Notes: generated by a model from the letters alone, not told the origin. Positions 37,168 through 46,352 are shown, numbered from the stretch's first letter. The stretch: DNA of 64,000 nt from Lentzea xinjiangensis (GCF_900110955.1 NZ_FOFR01000008.1:248001-312000); one strand, 5' to 3'. Translations and numbers: made by a program.

Positions 37168-37557
37168 TCAGAGGACGAGCGCACCCTCGATGCGGGCCAC
37201 CATCGCGTCCTCGGAGTCGACGACCACGCCGTCCGCCTCGGCCACCTCGCGCGCGATCGCCAGCACGGCGCGCGGGAAGCCGGCGGCGTCCTCCGGTGAC
37301 CGGACCGACAGGATCTTCATCGAGGCGCGCAGGGCCTCCAGGACGACGGGCTCGATCTCCTCGTCGGTGCCGGTGGGCACGGACGGCCGCGCCGCGCCCA
37401 TGACGACGCGCAGGTCCGGCGACAGGTGCCGGAGGGCGCGCAGGCCGGCGAACCGCTCCTCCAGCACGGGACCGGGGTCGGCATGGGAGACCAGCAGCAT
37501 CGCGCCGTACACGGCCGTGCGCAGCGTGCGGCTCTCCTCGTCGTTGTAGAAGATCAT
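37168..37557 (-). CDS. Small helical protein, possibly TerB-like
   Basis: A 129-residue, mostly helical protein. The C-terminal segment AIAREVAEADGVVVDSEDAM resembles the acidic turn of TerB-like proteins (tellurite resistance and related helical bundles), but the match is weak. The first part (MIFYNDEESRTLRTAVYGAM) is not diagnostic. It is the first gene of a two-gene unit with the DUF6891-like gene. Confidence 0.6.
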   Translation of the reverse strand: MIFYNDEESRTLRTAVYGAMLLVSHADPGPVLEERFAGLRALRHLSPDLRVVMGAARPSVPTGTDEEIEPVVLEALRASMKILSVRSPEDAAGFPRAVLAIAREVAEADGVVVDSEDAMVARIEGALVL

Positions 37558-37721
37558 GGGCCCACTCCAGGTCGTCGGATCCGGCAGTACTGATATCAGG
37601 ACTCCCGGTCGCCCGGGCGGTTGCCTCCCGCGGGCGTGGCAGGCGTGTGACGGACCTCAAGCGAACAAACGACGGCTCCCGTGCGTTGTGACACTTTGAC
37701 CGAGCTCAGGAGGATGCGCAC

Positions 37722-38894
37722 ATGACGACCACCGCTACCCGGCCACGGATCACGGTGCGGCGGGTGGTTTTCACGCTCGTCCTGCTGGCCGTCACGACGT
37801 TGCTGTTCTGGGTGCCGTTCGAAGGGCTCTTCGCGGCCGGTGCGCGGTGGCCGGACCCGGTGCGCCCGATCGCCGCCGTCGTGTTCGCCGCCGCGGCCAT
37901 CGCGATGATCGTGCTGTTCACCCGGCGCGGCAGCGACCGGGCGGCGCGGATCTCGCACTTCCTGCTCGGGTTCGTGTGGATCGCGTTCGTCTGGACCCTG
38001 ATCACCGACGTCCTGCGGCTGGGCCTCGCGCTCGGTGGCGTCGAGAACCCGTTCCGCGCCCGGTTGGTCGCGGTCCTGCTCGCCGGGATCATCCTCACCG
38101 TCACGGCCTACGGCGTCCACGAGGCGATGCGCGTGCCGCGGATCAAGCGCCAGGACGTCACGATCCCGCGCCTCGACCCGGCGTTCGACGGCCTGACCAT
38201 CGCGGTCGTCACCGACACCCACTACGGCGCGATCAACCGCGCGAAGTGGTCGCGCGGCATGGTCGACGCGGTCAACGGGCTCGGCGCCGACGTCGCCGTG
38301 CACGTGGGCGACATCGCGGACGGCACGGCCGAGCAGCGCCTCGAGCAGGCCGCGCCGCTGGGCGACGTGACCGCCGAACACCGCTTCTACATCACCGGCA
38401 ACCACGAGTACTACTCGGGCGCGCAGGGCTGGATCGACCTGATGACGCGCCTGGGCTGGAAGGCCCTGCGCAACGAGCACGTGACGCTCGTCCGCGGCGA
38501 CGCCCGCCTGGTGTTCGCGGGCGTCGACGACGTCACGGCCGACCACTCCGGCGAGCCCGGCCACTCCGCCGACCTCGCCAGGGCGCTGCGCGGCGCCGAC
38601 GAGGACGTCCCGGTCGTGTTGCTCGCGCACCAGCCCTCGGAGGTCGGGAAGGCCGTGGCCGCGGGCGTGGACCTGCAACTGTCCGGGCACACCCACGGCG
38701 GCCAGATCTGGCCGTTCCACTACCTCGTCCGGCTCCAGCAGCCGGTCGTCGCGGGCCTGAGCAGGCACGGCGAGCGCACCCAGCTCTACACCAGCCGCGG
38801 CTCCGGCTTCTGGGGCCCGCCGATGCGCGTGTTCGCGCCCAGCGAGATCACCCTGCTCACGCTCAAAGCGAGCCGAGGTGGCCGGAGTCGTTGA
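37722..38894 (+). CDS. Membrane-anchored metallophosphoesterase
   Basis: A 390-residue protein with four N-terminal membrane helices (residues 14-130) and a calcineurin-like phosphoesterase domain. The di-metal motifs are VVTDTHYG (near 163), VHVGDIAD (near 192), ITGNHEYY (near 225), LLAHQP (near 300) and SGHTHGGQIWPF (near 320). This is the YaeI/YkuE-type layout, acting on lipid or nucleotide phosphates at the membrane. Its last 32 bases overlap the convergent histidine phosphatase gene. Confidence 0.92.
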   Translation: MTTTATRPRITVRRVVFTLVLLAVTTLLFWVPFEGLFAAGARWPDPVRPIAAVVFAAAAIAMIVLFTRRGSDRAARISHFLLGFVWIAFVWTLITDVLRLGLALGGVENPFRARLVAVLLAGIILTVTAYGVHEAMRVPRIKRQDVTIPRLDPAFDGLTIAVVTDTHYGAINRAKWSRGMVDAVNGLGADVAVHVGDIADGTAEQRLEQAAPLGDVTAEHRFYITGNHEYYSGAQGWIDLMTRLGWKALRNEHVTLVRGDARLVFAGVDDVTADHSGEPGHSADLARALRGADEDVPVVLLAHQPSEVGKAVAAGVDLQLSGHTHGGQIWPFHYLVRLQQPVVAGLSRHGERTQLYTSRGSGFWGPPMRVFAPSEITLLTLKASRGGRSR

Positions 38895-39393
38895 ACCGCA
38901 CCAGGGCGGGCGGCGCGCCCGTCCGGTAGCGGATCACGGTCAGCGCGGCGTTGTCGTGGTCGAGCGCCAGCCAGCGCTCCGGCGGGGCGTCCAGGGCGTC
39001 GCGCACCAGCCAGCCGATCAGGAACGCGTGGGTCACCACCAGCACCGGGCCGTCGCCGGGACGCGCGAACCGCGTCTCGGCCTCGTGCGCCAGCGCCGGT
39101 CCCCGCGTGCGTTCCGACTCCGGGAACCGGTCGAAGAACTCGTCGTGGCCGGGGACGAAGTGCGGCACGAAGTCGTCGGCGGCCGCCTCGACGCGGCAGG
39201 GCACGCGCAGCACCGCGGCGACGATCGCCGCCGTTTCCGCCGCTCGCGGGAGCGGCCCGTGGTGCACGGCCGCGAAACCCGTGCCCCGCAGCCGTTCCGC
39301 GAGCAGCTCAGCCTGCCTGCGCCCGCGCGCGGTCAGCCGCGACCTGTCCTTCGTGGCCTCGCCGTGCCGGACCAGATGAAGATCTCTCGTCAC
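38863..39393 (-). CDS. Histidine phosphatase-family protein
   Basis: A 176-residue protein of the phosphoglycerate-mutase superfamily. The phosphohistidine motif is DLHLVRHGEATKDRSRLTAR, the second arginine motif is HGPLPRAAETA, and the C-terminal His lies in LVVTHAFLIGWLVRD. The E in the middle (DFVPHFVPGHDEFF) fits a general phosphatase rather than a mutase. GTG 39393 overlaps the upstream gene as GTGA. The tail overlaps the phosphoesterase gene by 32 bases. Confidence 0.88.
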   Translation of the reverse strand: MTRDLHLVRHGEATKDRSRLTARGRRQAELLAERLRGTGFAAVHHGPLPRAAETAAIVAAVLRVPCRVEAAADDFVPHFVPGHDEFFDRFPESERTRGPALAHEAETRFARPGDGPVLVVTHAFLIGWLVRDALDAPPERWLALDHDNAALTVIRYRTGAPPALVRFNDSGHLGSL

Positions 39394-40292
39394 GGCGTGC
39401 AGTCTGCCCTGACCGCGCTCGCGGCGTGATGGGCGTGGGTGGGTCCGGCACCGTTCCGGTCCTGACCTCGGGTGAGGAGCTGCACGGTCAGGTTTCCGCT
39501 GGCCTTGAACCTCCCCGCGGTGACCCACTGGCCGCGCTTGTCGACCTGCTTGATCGCGAACGACGCCATCGGGGTGCCGCCGACGCCGTTGCGGTCGAAG
39601 ACGTAGTACACGGTCGGGTTACCGCCGACCTGCTCCAGGCTGCCGTTCGGGACGTGCACCGAGATCTCGCACGTGCCGGACGCGGCGAACGTCCACATGC
39701 CGTACGCGGAGCCGTCGTCCCGCCGCGCGTCGCCGGACATCGGGATCGACACGAACGTCGAGCCGCACCTGCCGTCGCCGTGGTCGACCCAGCCCTTCCT
39801 GCCGTCGCGGTAGGAGCCGACACCGGTGTAGCCACCGCAGCCGGGACCCGTCGTGAAGGACCTGGTGCCGCCGGCCGCCCTGGTCGCCGGCGGCACCACG
39901 GCCTGGGTGCCCGTCGGCACCAGGCCGGGCGCCGGCGACGCGGTGGCCGGGTCCGCCGCCACCGGCCAGTTCTGCTCCGGCAGGTCCTCCGGCGGCGTGA
40001 TCAGGCCGGGCAGGTAGCTGTGCGCGGGCTGCGCGGTGCCGGCGCCGCTGTCGTCGGACCCGCCGTCGAACGTCACGACCGCCACGCCCGCGAGCACCAG
40101 GAGCGCGGCCGTGGCGGCGACCGCGGCGGTGCGCAGCCGCACCGGGTGGCTCGGCGGTTCCTCCTCCTGCGCCGGCGGACGGCCCGCGGCGGCCCAGCGT
40201 GCGCGGCCTCGGGCGCGGGCCGCCTCCATCAGGGCCGGATCGGGCGCCACGTGGCGCTCGGTCGGTCGTTCGTCGGGGAACTGGGTCGGCAC
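39390..40292 (-). CDS. Membrane-anchored protein with golvesin-like extracellular domain
   Basis: A 300-residue protein with a 55-residue cytosolic start, one membrane helix (TAAVAATAALLVLAGVAVVT, near 55-74), a Pro/Ala-rich linker and an extracellular beta domain. The latter has CGGYTGVGSYRDGRKGWVDH, STFVSIPMSGDARRDDGSAY, TCEISVHVPNG and a Cys near the end, recalling golvesin-like sugar-associated domains of actinomycetes. No enzyme residues are evident. Its stop overlaps the histidine-phosphatase start (GTGA), so the two are coupled. Confidence 0.65.
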   Translation of the reverse strand: MPTQFPDERPTERHVAPDPALMEAARARGRARWAAAGRPPAQEEEPPSHPVRLRTAAVAATAALLVLAGVAVVTFDGGSDDSGAGTAQPAHSYLPGLITPPEDLPEQNWPVAADPATASPAPGLVPTGTQAVVPPATRAAGGTRSFTTGPGCGGYTGVGSYRDGRKGWVDHGDGRCGSTFVSIPMSGDARRDDGSAYGMWTFAASGTCEISVHVPNGSLEQVGGNPTVYYVFDRNGVGGTPMASFAIKQVDKRGQWVTAGRFKASGNLTVQLLTRGQDRNGAGPTHAHHAASAVRADCTP

Positions 40293-40403
40293 GCAGCGCA
40301 GTGTGCCAGGGGCGGTGAACCACCCGAACGCGTGGTTCTTTCACGTTGGTGTCCGGAAACCTGACTCGCAGGTCAACGACGGCATCGCGCTTGCCCCGCC
40401 GCC

Positions 40404-40966
40404 GTGCCGCCGGAAGCCGCCGCCGAGGACACCTCCAAGCCCACCCGCGTGATCGGCACCGGCACGCCCGCGGCCTGCACCTCGCAAGCCGTGGTCGACG
40501 CGGTGGCCGCCGGCGGGGTCATCACGTTCGACTGCGGGCCGAACCCGCTCACCATCCCGATGGCCGCGACCGCGAAGGTCCGCACGAACTCCGGCGCGCT
40601 GCTCGTGCGCGGTGGGTGGTCCTCGACAGCATGGTGCGGGGCAACAAGGCGATCGGCCGCGGCGCGAACCCGGCACGCGGTGGCACTCCGGGAGGCGGCA
40701 GCGGTGGCGCGATCTACACCGACGGCAACGCGTTCACCCTGCGCATCGCCGGCTCGCTGATCGGTGACAACCAGGCCGACGAGGGCGGCGGTGCGGTGTT
40801 CTTCGTCGGCAACGACACCTCGGGCTCCATGTCGGTGGAGGGCTCCATGTCGGTGGAGGGCTCCGCGTTGCGCCGCAACCCGAGCCTGGGCTTCGGGACC
40901 GTCAAGGGGATCTTCCGCCCCGGCGCCGGCGGCGAGCCGGCGGTCACCGCCTCGGCGATCCGGTGA
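40404..40966 (+). pseudogene. Right-handed beta-helix repeat protein, broken
   Basis: The first frame (40404-40600) reads VIGTGTPAACTSQAVVDAVA and GGVITFDCGPNPLTIPMAAT, the usual opening of secreted parallel beta-helix proteins. Near 40610 the frame shifts and the middle of the gene is absent; the second frame continues as VVLDSMVRGNKAIGRGANPA and GGGSGGAIYTDGNAFTLRIA to a stop at 40966. GGCTCCATGTCGGTGGAG is duplicated in tandem at 40823-40858. No signal peptide remains. The end overlaps the convergent MFS gene. Confidence 0.6.
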
Positions 40967-42125
40967 GCCTGCCCGCCACGAGCAGCAGCGCGAGCCCCAG
41001 CACGCACATCGAGAAGCTGAACCCGTAGACCCAGCGGAAGCCGAGCTGCTGGGAGACGCCGAGCAGCGCGCCCGCGATCATGCCGCCGACGATCTGGGTG
41101 TTGCTGAACATCGTCGTGGCGTGGCCGGGCCGGCCGGGGTCGAGGCTCTGGAAGTAGGTGATGCCCACGCCCATCACCAGCGAGATGACGATGGCGTGCA
41201 GCACCTGTGCGGCCATCACCTGCCAGATGGACTCGGTGAACACCATCAGCCCGTGGTAGCTCAACGAGATCGCCGCGCCGGCGAGCACGAGCTTGTGCTG
41301 CGACATCCGGTTCGCCAACGACCCGAACCACAGCATCAGCGGGATCTCCAGCGCCGCGCACAGGCCCATCGCGAGCCCGGCGTCGCCGGCGGTGCCCCCG
41401 AGCTCGGTGGTGACCAGCAGCGGCAAGCCGCCCACCGCGAGCGACACGGCGCCCTGCAGGAACGTGAACGCGCCCGAGACGACCGACATGGTGCCGCGTG
41501 GCGATCCGGCCGCTTCCTCCTCGTGCGCCTCCTCGACGGGTTCCGCCGCGGGCACCGGCAACGTGATCGCCAGGACGGCGACACCGAGCTGGAGGACGGC
41601 CGTGGAGGCGAACAGGCCCACCCAGCCGGTCTGCGCGACCAGCAGCGCGGCCACCGGCGGCCCGGCGACCCAGGAGACCGAGAGCAGCGTGCGCAGGACG
41701 CTGATCACCATCGACGGTCCTCGGGAGACCTGCCGGCCGTACGCGAAGAGCTGCGGCAGCAACGACGCCGTGACCGCCACGAAGACCACCGACGTGCCGA
41801 GCAGGAACCAGTAGTCGCGCAGCACGGCGAACAGCCCGTAGCCGATCGCGCCGGCGACACCGCCCACGGCGAGCATGTACCGGCGCTGCACCCGGCCGTC
41901 GGACAGCCTGCCCATGATCGTGCTGGCGACGACCGACGCGAGCGGGCTCACGATCAGGAAGAAGCCGAGCTGGAACGGCGTGACCTTGACCTCGCTGGTG
42001 AGGAACAGCGAGTTGAACGGCAGCGCGAACGCCATCGAGACGCCGGACACGACGCTGATGACGGAGAGTTGGAGGAAAGTGCGGGACAGGAGCGGAGAGG
42101 ACCGTTTCTCGCTGAGTGCCGTCAC
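40944..42125 (-). CDS. Sugar efflux transporter (SetA/SetB-like MFS)
   Basis: A 393-residue, 12-helix major-facilitator protein. Features of the Set sugar-efflux group are TFLQLSVISVVSGVSMAFAL, the loop MGRLSDGRVQRRYMLAVGG, VLRTLLSVSWVAGPPVAALL and the C-terminal half around TYFQSLDPGRPGHATTMFSN. Set proteins export lactose, glucose analogues or related glycosides using the proton gradient. The charged central loop (EPVEEAHEEEAAG) separates the two six-helix halves. A gamma-glutamyltransferase gene lies 64 bp upstream on the same strand. Confidence 0.82.
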   Translation of the reverse strand: MTALSEKRSSPLLSRTFLQLSVISVVSGVSMAFALPFNSLFLTSEVKVTPFQLGFFLIVSPLASVVASTIMGRLSDGRVQRRYMLAVGGVAGAIGYGLFAVLRDYWFLLGTSVVFVAVTASLLPQLFAYGRQVSRGPSMVISVLRTLLSVSWVAGPPVAALLVAQTGWVGLFASTAVLQLGVAVLAITLPVPAAEPVEEAHEEEAAGSPRGTMSVVSGAFTFLQGAVSLAVGGLPLLVTTELGGTAGDAGLAMGLCAALEIPLMLWFGSLANRMSQHKLVLAGAAISLSYHGLMVFTESIWQVMAAQVLHAIVISLVMGVGITYFQSLDPGRPGHATTMFSNTQIVGGMIAGALLGVSQQLGFRWVYGFSFSMCVLGLALLLVAGRLTGSPRR

Positions 42126-42189
42126 CGCCCCATCGTGCGGGTTGAGCCGTGAATCAGGAAACCGGGTATCCCATTATGCGGGCAATCTC

Positions 42190-43542
42190 TCACACCACGG
42201 CGAAAGCACCGTCCCTGCGGTGATCCGCACCACCCCTGAGCAGGCCCGATTCGGTCATTTCGACCACCTGGCACCCGCCGAAGAACATGTTCGGCGCACG
42301 GAAGAACGTCACCGGGAGTTCGCTTTCCGGCCGAATTCCCGGTTCGACGTGCAGGTGGTCTCCGCTGAGGTGCATTCGCGGCGCGTCGACGGCCTCCTGG
42401 GCGGGCATGCCGCGGTCCAGGACGTTCACGAGCACCTGCAGGATCGCGCCGCAGATCCGGCTCGACCCCGCGCTGCCGAGCACGAGCTCCGCCCGCCCGT
42501 CCCTGGTCGCCACGGTCGGCGCCATCATCGACGGCAGCCGGTCGCCGGGCGCGTGGCTGAAGAACCCGTCTGGCGACAGGTCCTCCTCCCCCATCATGTT
42601 GTTCAGGTGCACGCCCGCGATCGAGATGCCCGAGCCGGCGCCGTTCGTGGTCGTGACCGAGCACGCCGTGCCGTCGGCGTCGAGCACGGAGATGTGCGTG
42701 GTGGAGCCGAGGCGGTTCAGGTGCGTCTTGGGGGTGGCCAGCGCGCGGACGAGGTCCTGCTGCGACGGGTTGTCCGGCAACGCCTCCAGCATCTGCGCGA
42801 GCAGCGCACCGCCGGCGGCGGGCGGCGGGTTCGTGTGGATGTCGCGGCCGCGGTGCCGCACGTGCAGCGGTTCGCGCACGGCCACCCGGTACGCGGCCAG
42901 ATCGGCGCGGGACAGGTCGCCGCCGTGCGCGGTGATCCAGCCGGCGACCGCGCCCGCGATGTCGCCGGTGTAGAACGGGGCCGCGCCCTCGCTGCCCAGC
43001 CGGTCGAGCGCCTCGGCGAGCTCGGGCTGGACGAGGAGCTCGCCCTCCTCGAACGCGGTGAGGCCCGCGCTGCGGGCGAGCGGCAGCAGCAGTGAGGTGA
43101 CGTACGCCTGGTACCGGTTGATCCGGTGCCCCTCACGGGCGTGCTTTGCCGCCGTGGCCACGAGTTCCTCGAGCGGTGCCCGGCCGTACGTGGCGGCCAG
43201 CGCGGCGCCGGCGGGCAGGCCGTACGCGGCGACCGAGGACGGTCCGGCGTGGAACTCCTGCTGGGCGTCACCGAAGTGGACGGTGACGGGGGCGAGCGGC
43301 GCCCGGTCGCCGGTGCGGTCGCGTCCGGGGGCCTCGGCGGAGAAGTCCAGCAGGACCGGGGCCTCACCGGCCGGTGCGACCACCAGGTAACCGGCCGCGC
43401 CGAGCCCGGTCAGCAGCGGCTCGGTGACGCAGGACGTCAGCATCGCCGCGACGGCCGCGTCCACGGCGTTCCCGCCGGCGCGCAGCATCGACGCGCCCGC
43501 CCCTGCGGTGAGCGGGTGGCCCGCCGCGATCACGCCTCGCAC
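42190..43542 (-). CDS. Gamma-glutamyltransferase-family protein
   Basis: A 450-residue N-terminal-nucleophile hydrolase. The autocleavage site is STTHISVLDADGTACSVTTT, where the Thr becomes the N-terminus of the small subunit. The large subunit has GHPLTAGAGASMLRAGGNAV, NPPPAAGGALLAQML and the small subunit GSAGSSRICGAILQVLVNVL. It lacks a signal peptide and is shorter than classical GGT (about 550-580), placing it in the short cytosolic branch. GTG 43542 follows GGGAGG. It may act on glutathione-like or antibiotic amides. Confidence 0.85.
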   Translation of the reverse strand: MRGVIAAGHPLTAGAGASMLRAGGNAVDAAVAAMLTSCVTEPLLTGLGAAGYLVVAPAGEAPVLLDFSAEAPGRDRTGDRAPLAPVTVHFGDAQQEFHAGPSSVAAYGLPAGAALAATYGRAPLEELVATAAKHAREGHRINRYQAYVTSLLLPLARSAGLTAFEEGELLVQPELAEALDRLGSEGAAPFYTGDIAGAVAGWITAHGGDLSRADLAAYRVAVREPLHVRHRGRDIHTNPPPAAGGALLAQMLEALPDNPSQQDLVRALATPKTHLNRLGSTTHISVLDADGTACSVTTTNGAGSGISIAGVHLNNMMGEEDLSPDGFFSHAPGDRLPSMMAPTVATRDGRAELVLGSAGSSRICGAILQVLVNVLDRGMPAQEAVDAPRMHLSGDHLHVEPGIRPESELPVTFFRAPNMFFGGCQVVEMTESGLLRGGADHRRDGAFAVV

Positions 43543-43685
43543 CGTCCGCCTCCCTGTTCTCCTCCCCGGCGGGAGGAGGCAACAACGGTAGACCTGCGGG
43601 CGATCACCGGGCGAGCGGGGCCGCGCCGCACCCCCTGGAACACCCGGAGGTTGAGCCACGGGAGGAAACGGGTATTTCGACAGCC

Positions 43686-44279
43686 ATGGAGTGGATCACC
43701 AAGCTGATGGAGGCGCTCGGCTCACCCGGCGCCGGCCTCGCGGTCGCGCTGGAGAACGTGTTCCCGCCGGTGCCGAGCGAGGTGATCCTGCCGCTGGCGG
43801 GGTTCACCGCCGGTCAGGGCAAGATCTCCCTGATCGCGGCGATCCTGTGGACCACGGCCGGATCGGTCGTGGGCGCCCTGGTGCTGTACGGCCTGGGCAC
43901 GTGGCTCGGGCTGGAGCGGCTGCGCAAGATCGCGGACAGGATCCCGTTCGTCACCGTGTCCGATGTGGACAAGTCCGACGAGTGGTTCGACAAGCACGGC
44001 AACAAGGCCGTGTTCATCGGGCGGATGGTGCCGGTCGTGCGCAGCCTGATCTCCATCCCGGCCGGGGTCTCCGGGATGCCGATCGTGAAGTTCACCGCCT
44101 ACACGGCGGCCGGCAGCCTGATCTGGAACACCGCGCTGATCCTCGCGGGCTACGCGCTCGGCGAGAACTACCAGCTCGTCGACCGCTACCTGGGCTGGGT
44201 GTCGACCGTGGTGCTGGTCGCGCTCGCCATCGCCATCGGCTGGTTCGTGGTCTCCCGCGTCAAGGCACGCCGCTCGTAG
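43686..44279 (+). CDS. DedA/SNARE-associated membrane protein
   Basis: A 197-residue DedA-family membrane protein. Motifs are ALENVFPPVPSEVILPLAGF, GSVVGALVLYGLGTWLG, and FIGRMVPVVRSLISIPAGVS with the family's conserved arginines. DedA proteins flip phospholipids or undecaprenyl phosphate and support envelope homeostasis. It stands alone on the plus strand. Its last 94 bases overlap the tail of the convergent MFS gene, an unusually long overlap. Confidence 0.93.
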   Translation: MEWITKLMEALGSPGAGLAVALENVFPPVPSEVILPLAGFTAGQGKISLIAAILWTTAGSVVGALVLYGLGTWLGLERLRKIADRIPFVTVSDVDKSDEWFDKHGNKAVFIGRMVPVVRSLISIPAGVSGMPIVKFTAYTAAGSLIWNTALILAGYALGENYQLVDRYLGWVSTVVLVALAIAIGWFVVSRVKARRS

Positions 44280-45412
44280 AGCACCGACGCCACCGCGATC
44301 GCGAGGCCCGCGAGCGACAGCGCCACACCGACCCAGGCCGTCGACGTGTAGCCCCAGCCCGCCGCGATGGCGAGACCGCCGAGCCACGCGCCCGCGCCGT
44401 TGGCGACGTTGAGCGAGGAGTGGTTGGACGACGACGCGAGCGACGGCGCGTCCGGCGAGGCGTCCATCAGCCGGATCTGCAGGGCGGCCGCGAGGATCTG
44501 CACGACGAGACCCAGCAGGAACAGGAAGACGAACATCAGGCCGGGGACGGACGCGGTCAACCCGAACAGCGCGAGGATCACGCACACCGCGATCAGGCCG
44601 CCGAAGACCGAGCCCGTCGAGGAGCGGTCCACGAACCGGCCGCCGAACGTCGCGCCGAGCGTCATGCCGAGGCCGAACACCGCGAGCATCCACGGCACCA
44701 CGGACGCGGGCAGTCCGGCGACCTCGGTCGTCAGCGGGGCGACGTAGGAGTAGACGGCGAACATGCCGCCGAAGCCGATCATGCCGGTGAAGATCGCGAA
44801 CCAGACCGTCGGGCGGCCGAACGCGCGGACCTCGCCCTTCATCGACGCGCCCTCGACCTTGGCCACCCGCGGCACCCACGCCGCGATCGCCGCCGCCGTG
44901 ACCAGGGCGATCACCGCGACCGCGAGGTAGGCGGTGCGCCAGCCGATCTGCTGGCCCGCCGCCGTCGCGAGCGGCACACCGACCAGGTTGGCCACGGTCA
45001 GACCGACCATCACGCGGGCGACCGCGGTGCCGCGCCGTTCCGGAGCGACGAGCGTGGCGGCGACGACCGCGGCGATGCCGAAGAACGCGCCGTGCGGCAG
45101 CCCGGCGACGAACCGGGCCAGGAGCAGGAGCGTCTTGTCCTGAGCGGCGGCCGACAGCCCGTTGCCCAGCGCGACCGCGAGCATCAGGCCGATCAGCATG
45201 CCCTTGCGCGGCAGCTTGGCGCCCAGCACGGCGATCAACGGCGCGCCGACGACGACACCGGCGGCGTAGAGGCTGATCGCGTGGCCCGCCTCGTAGTCGG
45301 GGATGCCGAAGGTCTCCGCGATCTGCGGCAGCAGGCCCATCGTCGCGAACTCGGTCGTGCCGATGCCGAACCCGCCGAGCGCGAGAGCGGTCATGGCGCG
45401 GGTGGTGTTCAC
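44186..45412 (-). CDS. MFS drug/sugar exporter (DHA1, Cmr/AraJ-like)
   Basis: A 408-residue, 12-helix exporter. ALALGGFGIGTTEFATMGLL opens helix 1, AVLGAKLPRKGMLIGLMLAV is the A-motif loop, and LLLARFVAGLPHGAFFGIAA is the antiporter C-region. SSNHSSLNVANGAGAWLGGL matches arabinose/chloramphenicol-efflux relatives. The last 31 residues (from about TRETTNQPMAMASATSTTVD) are low in structure and lie over the DedA gene, so an earlier effective end of the folded protein is likely. A palindrome at 45489-45512 lies upstream. Confidence 0.88.
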   Translation of the reverse strand: MNTTRAMTALALGGFGIGTTEFATMGLLPQIAETFGIPDYEAGHAISLYAAGVVVGAPLIAVLGAKLPRKGMLIGLMLAVALGNGLSAAAQDKTLLLLARFVAGLPHGAFFGIAAVVAATLVAPERRGTAVARVMVGLTVANLVGVPLATAAGQQIGWRTAYLAVAVIALVTAAAIAAWVPRVAKVEGASMKGEVRAFGRPTVWFAIFTGMIGFGGMFAVYSYVAPLTTEVAGLPASVVPWMLAVFGLGMTLGATFGGRFVDRSSTGSVFGGLIAVCVILALFGLTASVPGLMFVFLFLLGLVVQILAAALQIRLMDASPDAPSLASSSNHSSLNVANGAGAWLGGLAIAAGWGYTSTAWVGVALSLAGLAIAVASVLYERRALTRETTNQPMAMASATSTTVDTQPR

Positions 45413-45488
45413 ATTCGCTCCTGGTCGAAGTGCCCGCTGTCGGCGCTGACGCAGGACGAATTAGTTAGCGACTGGAACCATCCTACGG

Positions 45489-45512
45489 CGCTTCTGACGC
45501 GCTTCAGAAGCG
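45489..45512. promoter_or_regulatory. Inverted repeat upstream of the MFS exporter gene
   Basis: CGCTTCTGA and TCAGAAGCG (9-bp perfect arms, 6-bp spacer) lie 77 bp upstream of the exporter start. It could be an operator for an unseen regulator; the alternative is a second terminator of the carbonic anhydrase gene. Confidence 0.45.
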
Positions 45513-45569
45513 TCCGGCCGGTGCCACTGCTCACACCGGGGCACGACGTCTCCCTTCGCGGCACGCGCA

Positions 45570-45596
45570 AGGCCGGTCCCCGATGAGGACCGGCCT
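45570..45596 (-). terminator. Terminator after the carbonic anhydrase gene
   Basis: A perfect 10-bp stem, AGGCCGGTCC with GGACCGGCCT, and 7-base loop start 14 bases beyond the stop codon. Confidence 0.8.
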
Positions 45597-45609
45597 CGCA
45601 CTCCCCTGC

Positions 45610-46344
45610 TCAAATGCGCGGGACCTCGACGAGGGTCCGGCCGTTGAGCGGCTGCGCCTCCCGGGCGTTGCCCGCGGTGAACAGGCCCTTGAAGCGCGCG
45701 ATCGTCGCGGCCGTCACGTGCTGCTCGCCGGTGAGGTACCACTCGACGCCCTCGGTGAACGGCGCCGTGGTGAGCGAGCCGGTGTAGTGCAGCGTGTGGT
45801 GACCGGGCGGCAGCAACCGGGTGAGGTCGACGGGCTCGATCTCCACCGGAGCACCGCACTCGGGCGAGAGCGTCGCCAGGACGTCGTCCACGACGGAGTG
45901 CGAGCCGACGACCAGCGGGACGCCGACCACCAGCAGCTTGCCCTCCGCGCTGCGGTGCACGAGGTGCATCTCCAGCGGCGTGGCGCGGCCGGCGAACCGG
46001 TGCTCCGACGGCGTGTGGAAGTGGAACTGCACCAGGTCGTACCGGGTGCCGGCGACGGTGACGTGGCCCGATCCGGGCTCGACCTCCGCCTCCTCGGTCT
46101 CCTCGTGGTGGCGGACCGTGCAGCCGTCCGCCGCGGTCGTGTCCTTGCGGATGTACTTCAACTCCAGCGCGGAGTGCCCGTACGTGACGTCGAGCTTGGG
46201 CGCGTGCGGGTCGAACCGGATCGCGTTCGGCGTGACGTTGACGGGACTCTGCTTCGGTGTCCCCGACTCGGCCGTGCCGACCGCGAAGAAGGACGCGGTG
46301 AGCACGAGCGGCAGAAGAGCCGGAAGGGACCGCCTTAGGTTCAT
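45610..46344 (-). CDS. Secreted alpha-type carbonic anhydrase
   Basis: A 244-residue exported enzyme for CO2 hydration. The signal peptide is followed by KQSPVNV, and the zinc site QFHFHTPSEHRFAG plus EMHLVHRSAEGKL supplies the three histidines and the gatekeeper Glu. The substrate-pocket loop reads GSLTTAPFTEGVEWYL; the usual PPC is APF here, so the disulfide cysteine and one proline are changed while the key threonines remain. ATG 46344 is preferred over GTG 46359 because GGAG precedes it and the GTG lies inside a palindrome. Confidence 0.88.
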   Translation of the reverse strand: MNLRRSLPALLPLVLTASFFAVGTAESGTPKQSPVNVTPNAIRFDPHAPKLDVTYGHSALELKYIRKDTTAADGCTVRHHEETEEAEVEPGSGHVTVAGTRYDLVQFHFHTPSEHRFAGRATPLEMHLVHRSAEGKLLVVGVPLVVGSHSVVDDVLATLSPECGAPVEIEPVDLTRLLPPGHHTLHYTGSLTTAPFTEGVEWYLTGEQHVTAATIARFKGLFTAGNAREAQPLNGRTLVEVPRI

Positions 46345-46352
46345 TACTCCAC

